From Ptychodera flava (Eukaryota > Hemichordata > Enteropneusta > Ptychoderidae), in contig NC_091946.1 of assembly GCF_041260155.1 (NCBI RefSeq), positions 21,655,853 to 21,719,852 of the forward strand: a stretch of DNA of 64,000 bases. Direction: 5' to 3'. Below are positions 33,291 through 45,321 of the stretch, piece by piece. The notes beneath the pieces were generated by a model. It worked only from the letters and a program-made list of their open reading frames with translations. It did no database searches and had not been told where the DNA came from. A program made the position numbers and the translations under genes. Within the stretch, counting starts at the first letter, position 1. Every line of letters starts with the position of its first letter.

Positions 33291-34466
33291 GGACTGGTCA
33301 GTTTCTTCAGCCTGGGGGGGGGGGGCCGGTGGATTCATGGGGGGTCACCCTGTTTTGACTTTGGTGATAGGGGGGGTCACCATGTTTTTGAAATGCCCAA
33401 TAGGGGGGTTAGTGTAAATTTTGACACAGGCTCAATATTGCCTAAAATACTAGTGTAAGCCACAAATTTCATCATTCAGTTGTATTTTTCGGCGCGCCCT
33501 TCGGGCGCGTAATTTTAATAATCAGTCATATTTTTCAGCATGCCCAACTTTAACATATCAAGCATACGTACTTACATCAGAGATATCTGTATGTTCAATA
33601 TTTTTCAGTGTGCTCTTCAAGCTCATTACTTAAGTATATCAGACATTTTTAGCATGCCCTTCAGGTGCATGACTTTAATATACAAGGCATATATATCAGA
33701 GATATCGGGATGTTTCATATTTTTCGGCGCGCCCTTCGGGCGCCATGCTATAATAAATCAGAGATATCTTGATGTTTGCTAAGTGAAAGTGTACCATTAT
33801 GAAATCTACATTTCATATGAAAAGGATGACAAATTCCTGTTACTTTTCTATTCTCTCTATGAGAATTCAGTATGAGAAAGCAACATGCACAAATATTTCA
33901 CAATATATATTTGATACAGTGACTTATTTTAGAGATAGAAAAATGACAAGATATCTTTCCTTCTCATTGAGGCAATTATTTTCCTTTGTTCCATAGGTTT
34001 TCTCTAGAAAGATGCTTTTTATGAACAAAATAACAGTTGAAAAAAGGCAGTTTTTGTCATTATTAGCTGTGCTTTTATGGTTTCAATGTTACAAGAAAAG
34101 GTCTTCTCAGACACTGTACACATCAGATTTGGCTAACAAAGCTTTCTATGGCTCCTCAGGAGATTTATTGGATGGTTGGCAAGCCTTAACACCTATCAAA
34201 GTTTTGATTCACCGCTTTTTCCTCTTTGATATTAATGATTGACATCCATTTCTGTACAACAGTTCAGGACATCTGGTTAAGCATAGAAAGTGTGAAATAC
34301 ATTCACGGCTCATTCAAAATACAGCTCGTTCAAAATATACTGTATTCAAACTTTAAGATTGACACTTTGAAATTCCTATCTTACAACTGACATGTCAACA
34401 ATTTCATTAAAACATAGAATGACTATTTAAAATATAAATATAAAATGTAAAATATAATATATATAA

Positions 34467-34549
<83 letters not shown>

Positions 34550-34730
34550 AATTTATGTCCACCTTTTGTTTTACCTATGTCGCGCGGGGGGGGGGTCACC
34601 CTGTTTTCAAAATTTGGAATAGGGGGTCAACCTGTTTTCAAAATTTGGAATAGGGGGGTCAGCCACTTTTTGACGACGGCAAAAAGTAATCCACAGGCCC
34701 CCCCCCCCGGCCGAAGAAACTTACCAGTCC
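33291..34730. mobile_element. 1.44-kb non-autonomous TIR transposon upstream of receptor E
   Basis: Termini GGACTGGTCAGTTTCTTC and GGACTGGTAAGTTTCTTC are in inverted orientation, followed on each side by a run of 11 to 12 G and GGCC. TAAG (or TAA plus shared G) is duplicated on both flanks (33287 and 34731); other units read GATAAGCCG uninterrupted. It contains GC hairpins (GGCGCGCCCTTCGGGCGCG), an (AT)n tract and no transposase. The build (G-run ends, hairpin subrepeats, TWA-type target) parallels the element at 4048 although the end sequences differ. Confidence 0.75.
34437..34550. repeat. AT dinucleotide microsatellite
   Basis: About 110 bp of nearly pure (AT)n inside the transposon upstream of receptor E. 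Confidence 0.9.
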
Positions 34731-34989
34731 TAAGCCGTTCTCGAAATATCACGCCGACAGACAGACCGACAAACAAACAGATACACAGATATCGCCGCTA
34801 CGTTAGCTCTCGTGTGTTAAACCGTAAGCCAAAATTGAAACAAATTATAAAATTATAAAATTTTAACTTGTACTGAGGTAGAAGTGATGTTTCAGAGTGT
34901 TACGAATTCTGTTCGCTCAGTTATTTGAACATACCAACGCCTACACCTAGCTGCGAGCAGTTCCGGTTACAGTGAAAATATATATGTTT

Positions 34990-35188
34990 AACACGATTGG
35001 AACTAATTTGGCATATTCGGATTTTCATATTTTGCAAATTTCTCAAGTGTTAGGTGCCATATAGCTGAATGTTGCAATATCGCATATTAAAAAGTGTGTA
35101 ATATCAAAAGAAACGCAGATGAGATAACATTAGATTTTAAAGACATAACTTCACCATCCAATTATCCCAAATTAGTTCCAATCGTGTT
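34990..35188. mobile_element. 200-bp inverted-repeat MITE
   Basis: Both inverted arms are present, with GTTT on the left and GTTT on the right. Same place in the unit as 22720-22920. Confidence 0.62.
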
Positions 35189-35360
35189 GTTTCTATTTTA
35201 ATAAGAGTTCATATCAGTACTACCTAAACAATAGGAGAATTGCATTAGAGGCATAGAATGTATGATAAAATGAAGTTATTACACAAAGTTTGGTTGGTAT
35301 CGCCCCGGGGGTATCACATCGTATTCTCGTGATATGTCAGCATTTTAACTCGTTGCTGCC

Positions 35361-35510
35361 TAGCCCTGGGTTCCGGAGGTGCGGAGTTTGAGGCCGCGTT
35401 TGTGCACTGTGACGCTTCTATGGCCTCTCACATATGAGAGGCCATAGAAGCGTCACAGTATACAAACGCGACCTCGAACTCTGCGCCTGCGCCTCTGGAA
35501 CCCAGGGCTA
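35361..35510. mobile_element. 150-bp palindromic MITE flanked by TA
   Basis: Same element and place as in the other full-length spacers. Two substitutions in the arms leave the symmetry almost intact. Confidence 0.7.
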
Positions 35511-38500
35511 CTTGATGCCATACAAACGCTTGAAAACGATATCGACTTTATCGACCAAATTTCTCGTAAATGCCTGAATATTAAGCCAGATCTTGTTTAG
35601 GAACACATCTACCAAATATCTAAGCTAACAGAAGAGTACTTTTTAGAAACTATTTTTCTGATCAAAAACAGTAAAAGTTGCCCCAAACTACGATATTGCA
35701 TATTTCATCATAAGTCAAAGTAAAACATTAAGATAATCTCTAGGAATCCGTACATCAAATATCAAAGGTATCAGACAAGCGGGTTTTTGAGGGAAAAAGT
35801 GACCAACACATATTCAAAATGTCAAAGCTGTCTGACTAGCAGTTTTAAACCAAAAAAAAGTTTGAACAATTGTTTTACCACAATGACAAAAACTGCCTTC
35901 AAAATACAAATTTGCATATTTGATCACAATTTGAAGAATCTGAATAAGGTCATTGCTAGGAACCTGTATACCCAATATTTAAGCTCTCGGACCAGCCGTT
36001 AAGAAGAAGAATATTATTGACAAAAATAGCAAATTAGCCAAAGAATATATAAATTTGTATATTTCATCACAATTTGAATTAATCTGATTAAGATCGTCCA
36101 CTGGAGGCCTTTAAATGAATCGGATTCGGACTGGTCGTTTATAAAAAGCTTTGAATGTAAAAAGTTGATGGACTCCAAACGACGGAAAACGACACACATT
36201 CACTGATTAAATAAGCTCGCATCGCTGACAAAGCAGCTAAAAAGCTCTTTCTATCGCTTTGGCCTTTTAATATTATTCATTTTTATCGCACTCTTTGCTA
36301 ATTGATTGTATCCTGCTTTGTATCCTGACACATTTTTGCCAAATGCAAATGCACTAAACGATATTGCATGCTCTGTGTTAGAATGTTCACCGACGGCGGA
36401 AACATGATACTGATGTCTCTCTTTTTGCTATAACTCGCAAAAGTGGTTTATTCTGGTAATATATTTAATCGGTTTTGTCATTGATGGTAAATTACGATAG
36501 TAATTCATTGAACCCGTCAACCATCACACCATTCTATAAAGCTTTATAAATATTACCATTGAGACAGAAAGAACCTCATCTGAGTTCCAATGGATTCCCT
36601 TGATTGAAGAGATGGACGGAATCGTGTCCATAAATTATTCACCACATCGCTTGAATATTTTTGGCAAAGGCATGGCGCATTCCATTCAAACAGTCACAAG
36701 GCTTCTTCATCTTAACGATGCATTTCTAGGCGTCGTATTATGACTGATTTTGTTTGGTCAATTGGAAAATACAGTAGGTTTGAAAGACTTAAAATGTTCT
36801 CCCGGGATACTCATGGGAGTAATTCTTAACACTGTTTCCAGACATGGACAGGATCAATAACTATTGGGTATCAGTACAATAATACCAACGAAAACACTTT
36901 AAATAAGTGATGGAGGGATATAATTCAGATAGGAAGCATTTTACACTGACGCTGATGATCCATGATAACAATAGTTTATATTTAGGCCAAAAATGAGTAA
37001 TACTTTCTTCTGAACTCCACACGAGCACATTCACTTGAGTAAAATAAAACTGCTATCATACTAGGTGTCTAAAGGTTGTAGGAAACCATGCATTTCATAC
37101 ATACTTACAAAAAGGAGTCTTTAAGCCGACAAATAAAAGTGGTTTAATGGTGTCTTTATTCAGTAATATTGGGTCTTCGTGCCACTATTCTCTAGAAAAA
37201 AAATGGTCATGACAGTATAATTACAGCACAAGCAACTAACGAAAACTCCGTTCAGATTTACATGTCAGTCAACATCTTTCTCAATCCTATAGAATGAATT
37301 ACATTTGTAGGTAATCATTTGAGAGCATTGTATGTAGTATTTATAATATTTTGACTTTTAAATCATGTAAATGAATAACCTTGTTACAATTACAACTACA
37401 ACATTGAGACAAATCAGAAGGAAATATATTCATCTTCATTTTCAGCTCTCAGATAATAAACTAAATCTCTAGTTTCGATATATTTCATGTTTTCGTTCAT
37501 ATTTTCGATCCGTTCAACATAGATAGAGCAAGACATCTTGCCTGATTTAGTGAATGTGCGGCAATATTCTTTTTGTTCGTGAGAGATTTGAAATTGTCTG
37601 CACCACAACAGCAAAATATGAGAGCAAAAATTTTACTACATCATTTATCATACACATAACCCCAAAGTTTTAAACTTAAATATCATTAATCGATCAGCAT
37701 CTTAAGCGATGTAAGAAGTAGTATGTATGACTAATGACAATGTGGTAATGATGAAAACCAGGCTACATTATTTTCATTCTGCCCTTATTTCGCTTCATTG
37801 ACAGAAAGAGGTAAACATTTGGTGGTAAAGAAATCACTGATCATTTTACGCTGCAGCTCTGATCATGGCTGCGTTTAACCTTTATCGCCACATCATTTCT
37901 ACTAGTTGTTATTGAGAACCTATTTACAGAACATTGGGGGATAAACAGCTAACAGAGGGAAAACAGTCTTAGAAACTGGAAATCTTCTATAAAAAGATGA
38001 TACAAGGGAGATCAAACAATGAGATGAAAAGCAATGTGTTCCTTTGGATGATCATCCAATCCAAATAAATTATGAGGTGCCTCGAAACATAAATGTTGTG
38101 AATTCACAGAATGGGAAAGAGTTGATCAGTAGTACAGAAACTAACTGACAGAGCGGCTAAGCTGAAGAATTTGTCTTAAATAGAATATCGTCACTACGTT
38201 ACACTAGTAGCCGCAAATTTTATTGTTGACCAAAAGGTACCAATTGCGGGTTACATATGTGTCATACAATATGAATCCTAGAAAATGTTTAATAACTGTG
38301 CTTCTTTACAACTCTGTCAATGCAAGTCTGCTATTAATTTAGGAATACGAAATTATTCGAATATTAGAATTGTCTATACAAAGAAAACGAACTGTAACAA
38401 TACACGAATTTCGAACTAACTTAGTATCGTTCTATTCATATCATCCTATCTCAATTTTGTTTGATTTGCTGGGAAACTTGTGAAGTATTCTCTTCAGTAC

Positions 38501-38702
38501 TTTGCAACATTTTAAGCAAAGTGACTTTTTATTACACTGTTATGAATACATTTGGAAAATAATTGCAACACAATACAAATAGTAAGTATTGGCTCGAACT
38601 GGGTACAGTTTCGTTCGTTTTGGTGCTGTTAATGTTCCGATGCTCGTGGCCAACCTCTCGAACATACGAGTTTTGCAGTCCGCAGTCAAACAGTTTGTTC
38701 AT

Positions 38703-39763
38703 TTACACGTTAGCACTATTGTTCGTACCGGGCAAAGTATCATTAACAGCATTGTTGCCAGGAATTCTCAAATCTATCGCCTGCGTTGGTACCACTTGGT
38801 TCTTTGACCACAAGTATGAGCAGCGTATTAGTCTGCCCGTTAGTAGTTCTTTGTACGCCTCTTTGAAATGCCTGTTATTAGCTCCGTAAAGCAAGGGGTT
38901 TATGGCTCCTCCTATGTGTATCAAGGGATACGCTAGGACGGCACTCTCCGATAACTGCCTCTGCTCGCCTATACTTGAAACGAGGCAATAATGGCATACG
39001 GCAGATAGAAGAGAAGTATCAGTGCAAAAACGGCAAATATCGTGAATAGCATGCGCAGCTCTTGTGGAGATGGACCTGAACTTAAATTTGAGCTTTGAGG
39101 CTGTGTGGCGGCGTGGGCCTGCACACGACGTCTGCTGTGCATCACATAAGCAATGATCAAAATGTACGACAGAAGGACAAGAAATGTAGGCGCAAATGCA
39201 AGGAACATAACTGTGAACGGGGTCCCTCTCATTCGACAGCGCAATATAGACGGGTCATAAAAAGACAGCGAAGTGTCTTGGTACACCGTGTAGAGCAACA
39301 CTACAGGTGTGCCCCAAGCAAAGGCTATAGCAAGACTCACAGTGATGCCGCTGGTCAGTCGCTGATATTCTCGTGTTAAAGACAATGAACACGTAGCGAT
39401 TGATGGAAATGAAAGCAGTCAGCCAGAGCGAGGTGGACATCATGAAAGGATGAAGTAAATTGTGAATGAGGCAGTACATTGATCCAAAGTGCCATCGCCG
39501 ACGGTAGAAGGTATAGCTCATCGGGAGACAGAGGGACAGTGCTGCTATGATATCTGTAATGCTGAGATTTACCAAAACACGTTCATCCACGTTCTCAGTT
39601 TCTTCTTAAAAATGACTATCAGGATGACCAGGGTGTTACCGATTAAGGTTCCTACCGCAAACAGGAGTTCCACAGTACCGCATAGTTGTGTTACCCAATA
39701 ACCCGGCACATCATCAGTAGACCAAGTGTGGTGCTGGTTGCGTGTAGTATTCGTGTCGTTCAT
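38703..39763 (-). pseudogene. Receptor F: class A GPCR, type 3, three frame breaks
   Basis: Type 3 receptor, close to C and I, with LLFYLPY in TM6 and EQRQLPES-like loop text. Three single-base lesions: loss of an A near 39574 (ACCAAAACACG) in TM2, gain of a T near 39367 (GATATTCTCG) just after TM3, and loss of an A near 38985 (GAGGCAATAATGG) at the end of TM6. The ATG at 39763 and the native end TNNSANV are preserved. It is the most damaged copy, but no lesion is larger than one base. Confidence 0.82.
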
Positions 39764-40007
39764 TGCGTCTACGGTCTTCAGTGAGCCAGGTGCAGCCAAC
39801 CCTGCAGTTGTTAGTGTGAGCGATTCTCTTGTCCTTTTGGAAAGCTTCGATATGAACCCCAAATAACTAAGACATATTTATATAGGAAACGTGACAACTT
39901 CTTCGGTCAAAAATCAGGGACAACTGAAAATGGAAAGGTTATTGAACTGACTCAACACAAGCAGCTGATTTAGCATTTGAAGTTATTTCACTTTCACTGT
40001 TGTGCAA

Positions 40008-41648
40008 GGCTACGTTCATAAAAATGTGGGGGAGGGGGGAGCTGGCAAAATCGGAGTTGAAATCCTATTTTTTCAGATCTTCTCAATACCCTAAAAATAT
40101 TCTGGTCCCCCGTCAATATGATCAAAATTTTTCAAGTCCCCTCCCCAAAATTATCATATAGCCGTATTTTTTATTAGGAATGTAGCAATGTATGCCAAGT
40201 AAAAATGTATTGCGTAGTTCTGCTCGCAAATGTTCGACACTACCTCTTATCAGCTTGTTGTAGAGCCATAAGGCAATTTATTAAAATGATTCATTTTAAA
40301 TGCATCAGTGGAATTTTTTGATTTATCAGTCTAGGCCGACTTGAGTTTATCTAACTCTGGCCAGGTCAATTGCACCTGGCTGAAAAGCACACAAAATGAC
40401 AATCATGAAAGGGTATGCAAATTGTGAATTCCTGGCTACATTTGCCAAATTGCGAAAAACTTGACACAGTGACATACCGAAAACATATTGTTCCAAAAGT
40501 ACTTGACATATAGTACTTAGATGCTACTTATGTTTCACAAAATTGGCAATACTAGAAGGTTAGAATATTCCATCAAATAAACGTTTTAATCTCAGAAATT
40601 TTGGATGTAATAATGGCAATTTAAAAAAAAATGAATGCTTTCATTTAGTCACACATTTTCCCATTTAAATTCGAGTATTTATTTTTCAAAGTTTCACCTT
40701 TGCATTATTGTGCTATGAGATTTGTAAATTTCTTGCACTGCATGAACTTGAAATGAATGGGTTATATATTTATTTAAAGTGATTTTCGAGAAAAACAATG
40801 ACTTTTCATCATACTTTTGTAGAAAATCAAGCATGGTGCCCCATCTAGATTCTCTAATATTTGATTATTCCCATATGCAAGAATTCGAAAATCTCTGGTA
40901 ACTGTTAAGTCTTGTAGTCTTTCATATGTTGCTCTCTGGCCTGATTAAATTTGTGCACATGTATGTTTTATTGTCAATTGAACGTCCTATGACCCAAACT
41001 CTTCTTTAACTACATCAGAGTCAGCGCTACGTGTGTCACTGTCACTGCCAGTATGCAGTGGTAGTTACACTTCCCGTACGCAGGAGCGCTGTGAACTTTG
41101 TATTTTGACAATATTTTTGTACACTTTATACAACATGTTCAACTGTTCAGCATGTTGAACTGTCCAGTATTCAGCTTACCAACACAACCTGTGTATGTTT
41201 ACCGTGCATTTGTATCATTGATAAGATCTTCAGTCTGGAGTCTAATTTCATTATCACCACTATTTAGATATATAGGCGTCGTTGACAAACTGATATGTTT
41301 CAGCACTCTGTTAAGAGACACCAATAAACTGTATTGATTCATAGCATAGAAATATTTAAAAGAAAATCAACAGTTGTAGCTTGTGCCATGTTACAAGGCC
41401 AACTTGTCGTTTTTATGGAGTCAATATATATTTTTTAGATTTATTCGAGATTAACGTCTTAAAGTGCGACAAAATGGTTCTAGATTTTGTTTAAGTATTA
41501 CCAACATTGGAACCAGTTGATGACATCAAAATGTTTTGGACTAAAATGTTTTCAGGTCTCCCCCTGTAGGCAAAGAAAACTCTCAAGTCCCCCCTCGAAT
41601 ACCCCAAGAATTCCTCCAGCCCCTCTCACCGTTTTTGTGAACGCAGCC
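40008..41648. mobile_element. 1.64-kb element with inverted ends, second copy
   Basis: Near-identical to 20341-21985, in the same position upstream of a type 3 receptor. It arose by unit duplication rather than independent insertion. Confidence 0.5.
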
Positions 41649-41848
41649 CTAGCTCCTATGAAATCAACACATTGTTAAAAATCAAAATCATTGGTGAAAG
41701 AGCTAAAAAGAAATCAGGGGCACGTTTCCTTGTACCTCTTGAATATTATAAAGTGTCAGTGCCAAAGATGACGATTCTTGTCACAAGATTACTTTGTAGA
41801 TTGATATGCCTGCATTAACTTCAACAGCATGGTATCCTTCCTTCTCTC

Positions 41849-42223
41849 TTTATAAAGTTTAACGGTCACCCAGCCATTATGAGATGGAGGCTTTCAAGCA
41901 AAGTCATTTCTATTTTCTACAGTCAGGCCTTGAGTGACTGCCGTCGGACATAGAGGCTATCATTTACATGTTCAAAGAACATGCATAATGAATTGAGATT
42001 ATTCAAAACGAGATGACAATGAAACATGAACATCGTTAGGGTGTACCATTTGATATCCTAGGGGTGGTCTGGAAGATTGATGAGGGAGCATTTTTTTTAC
42101 CTTTTTACCCTCTGTTTTTGTTTTAAAAGTGACATATAAGTCCATTTGGCTGAAAGGTTTCCCTATGCACATTGCTACGTTTGTTGCAAAGAATGTGTGA
42201 TTTTGACCTCATGTCACTATAAT

Positions 42224-42254
<31 letters not shown>

Positions 42255-43400
42255 ATAACTAACTAACTATATAAATCTAAACTTTTTGAGTGAAAACTAT
42301 ATAACAGATGTTGATGTTTGGCAAGTTTACTAACACTTGTATCTAAAAGTTAATCCAGCTAGCAAACACAATTTACTCGAGATTTCATGAAAATAAAAAC
42401 ATGCCATTGTTAATTACACAATTACATACGGTCATAGATAGATACATATAGAGAGAGATATGTAGATAGGTAGATATGTATATCGATAAATAGATAGATG
42501 CATTCACGCATGCTTGCACACATCCATCCATCCATCCATTCATATAACCAAAACTAAAATAGGTCTTGAGCTAGCTAAGTATACTTTAAGTATACTTAAA
42601 CTGCCTAAAACTTTAACTACTCCCTTGGTTACTTATAACAATGATTAATGTGAAATTCTCTTTAGCAACTATTAAAATCAACAACCTTTACTCTTTCAGT
42701 CGACTATGTCTATAAGCATGATGGGTTTCTACAGTGAGGTACTAGATGCCTCATCAGCATTTTATCATGCCTTTCGCATATGATATTGGCAGTGTCAATT
42801 CATTGCATGCATGGGTACAACTCTAAACCAGTGAAAAATTCAAAATTACCTCGTGATATTTCATTATCTATTTGACCTACGGGACCACTTTATACTCATG
42901 CACGGTTTTGGAGAGTTGGGTAAAAATTGAAAGAGTACTTTTTTAAAGTGAACACACCCGTACAGTTTGCAAAGAAAAAAATCATAACTGATGACTTAGC
43001 CCTGCTCGATAAACTGTTTTTGGAAGCTGTGACCCCTGTTTGGATTGTAAACTCTTCTTGTCTGTGATTGGTGTAATTACTGTCAAGTAGGGTTGTCCCA
43101 AGTGAACGGCATTTAATGCATGGGCTGACCGAAGATTCGCATTCTGTTATGATATCGAAACCTCACAATCTGCTTATTGTAACTGTTGCAGAATATCTTG
43201 GAGTTGTTTTGATATGATGTGCCCAGTGGGTAGCTCCTGGGTGCATTAACCCTCTGAGTGCCAAAGTCAATTTTGTCATCTTTATAAAACATACCTTGTC
43301 AATTTTTTTGAGATTTTTGCCAAAATTTTGATAAAAATTAGTAGCTAATGAAAGTCGATGTACATTTGGTTCAAAATTATCAAAAAAGTTACAGAAAAAT
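41849..43400. other. Unique stretch between receptors F and G
   Basis: This is the only part of the window without a second copy. It holds short simple repeats: (AACT)n at about 42223-42272, (GATA)-like at about 42435-42500 and (CATC)n at about 42519-42545. I see no gene, splice pattern or transposon ends. Its counterpart after receptor C would lie in the assembly gap. Confidence 0.5.
42223..42272. repeat. AACT tetranucleotide microsatellite
   Basis: Interrupted run of AACT/TAAC units. Confidence 0.85.
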
Positions 43401-44160
43401 TCATAAAAATTTGTAAAATGTTGCACTAATATTTTGGTGGGAAAATATTACACTGCACAAAGGTTTAATCATGGACAGCATCCAATAAACCCAGGTAACT
43501 GTAGAAATTAAGTTCTGGACTTTGGTACATTGATGGTGTGCTCCATGGTTTGGGTTTCTGAGGAAGCTGTCGTCCAAACACCTTCTTGTATAGAGAGGGG
43601 CATACATTGACCAGCACATCATGACATGATCTTCATCAATGTTAAAGTTAACATGCAATGGTCCCTGTCGTGGTATGATGTTTGCACCAATCTTACCTTG
43701 AGCCTGCAACTTCTTAGTGAAAAACCATCCTGGCCTATCAGCTATCATCACTACAGCATACTTTGTTGAATACAACTTGAAAGCAGGAATTGTGTCAAGG
43801 ATGTGTTGATAACATGTAAGGTAATTTTCTAAGCAATGCAGTGGCATTTCAAGGAGATCAACTAGATATGACTGTTTGAGTGAATGCATCATCCTGAATG
43901 GTTTTCCTATACAGTTTGAAATGCTCCAACATTTCATCAAATGTGTCTGGTGTGATGTTTGTGTAACACGGTGGCAGTAATTCCATGACAGTTTGAGTTT
44001 GAGTCATTGTGTCTCTGATTGTCTGTGTTATAATACGAGAATCTACACCACCAATAACACCATTAGCTACGTTGTGCATGTTATTATGTATTGGTATGGC
44101 AGGAAATCCAGGAATTGATATTAAAATGGTGACAAAATGCTGAGCAGAAGATGTTGTCAT
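43401..44160 (-). pseudogene. Unrecognised split ORF
   Basis: Protein-like text on the minus strand, in the same direction as the receptors, starting at an ATG at 44160 (MTTSSAQHFVTILISIPG). A later part reads VVMIADRPGWFFTKKL, then GPLHVNFNIDEDHVMMCW and a MYAPLYTR segment. The text looks coding in composition, but it is spread over more than one frame, so the gene is either spliced or decayed. It faintly recalls multicopy uncharacterised proteins of invertebrate genomes with a GPLHVSLN-like motif; that is memory, not a search result, and I assign no function. Bases 1-120 are the other copy's start. It could be a domesticated or mobile-element protein. Confidence 0.4.
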
Positions 44161-44981
44161 ATCTGTGGGAATTTTGTTAAGATGTATATATGATAATTAT
44201 CATTATTATACACCCTACTGCCGTAACCTATAGGAGTTTGACCGTCCAATAAATTTCCGTATTTTGTATAGTACGCGGAGTCCCGAATACTGGAGACGTG
44301 CGACGCGCTTGGGACGTTCTATTTTTAGGTGTGATATGCAAATTTTCAAGGGTTTGTAGCAATTTTATTTCAACAATCGTGCGCGTTCCACTCATATCAT
44401 AGGGAACCCAGACATCTGGTTGTTATTGTTGTTTGTATTGTTTTTCATGTGTTGTTGTTGTTGTTGTTGTTGTTGACCAATAAAATTCGACGAACATTAT
44501 AAGTCACGGACTGTGACATCTGGGGAGGGTCGCTGTTTTTTGTGCATGAAAATTGGGGTGTGTAACTCTTTTTCTTGCAAACACTTTTGAAGGGCCTAAT
44601 TTTTTAGCCCAGGGCAATAGGGTGCGAAGGGTTAATATATCAAATCTGATAATGTTTTTTGAGGGGGGGGGGTGTCACATTTTACAATTGATGAATTTGG
44701 GGTCAAATTTTAGAAATTAATTTGGAGGGGGACGCATTTTACATTTCATTTGTCGCTCAAATTCAACTGACCCCCCTCCCCGTAAAAAAACGAATGCTCC
44801 CTAAAAGACACGAACTACGGAAAGCTCTTCAATTTTACTGTTCAATTATAATGTAAATTTCTGATAAACTTAACAACATAAAGATGTTTGCTGTTTATTC
44901 GAGAATCCAGTCCATCACATTTTCAAACGAAATATTCTCAGCCTGTTTTATCGTCTGGAGCAGCTTCATTATTAGCATAAG
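44161..44981. other. AT-rich spacer with TGT microsatellite and G-run block, second copy
   Basis: Duplicate of 121-949 with a shorter TGT tract and small indels. No gene is seen. Confidence 0.45.
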
Positions 44982-45238
44982 GGACTGGTCAGTTTCTTCG
45001 GCTTTTGGGGTGGTAGATACATGGAGGGGTTTTTGACATTGGTGATGGGGAAGTCACCATGTTTTTGAAATACCCAATGGGGGTCAGTGTGTTTTTGAAT
45101 TTCAACACGGGCTCATACTTGCCTAAAATGCATCATGCCAGCCACAAATTTCATCATTCAGTTGCATTTTTCGGCGCCTTCGGTTTGATATATCAGACAT
45201 ATATCAGAGATATCTGCATGTTTTCGCTTCCGGCTAAA
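44982..45238. mobile_element. Fragment of TAAG-flanked G-rich transposon, second copy
   Basis: Duplicate of the left-end fragment at 950-1206, again preceded by TAAG. Confidence 0.6.
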
Positions 45239-45284
45239 AATAATTAATGGACCATGCATCGAATGTGAAAGTTGATGTAGCTGT

Positions 45285-45321
45285 AATAATTGTAGCCTAC
45301 GGACCGTACGCTACAATTATT
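45285..45321. repeat. 37-bp near-perfect palindrome, second copy
   Basis: Identical to 1253-1289. Confidence 0.7.

Larger units (their letters stand above)
34735..38702. other. Full-length spacer between receptors E and F
   Basis: Continues the standard spacer after the transposon insertion: (GACA)n remnant, the 200-bp MITE (34990-35188), the palindrome (35361-35510), diverged 140-bp repeats (about 35620-36130), a degraded plus-strand ORF (about 36590-36840) and the receptor F 3' flank. No recognised gene. Confidence 0.55.
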
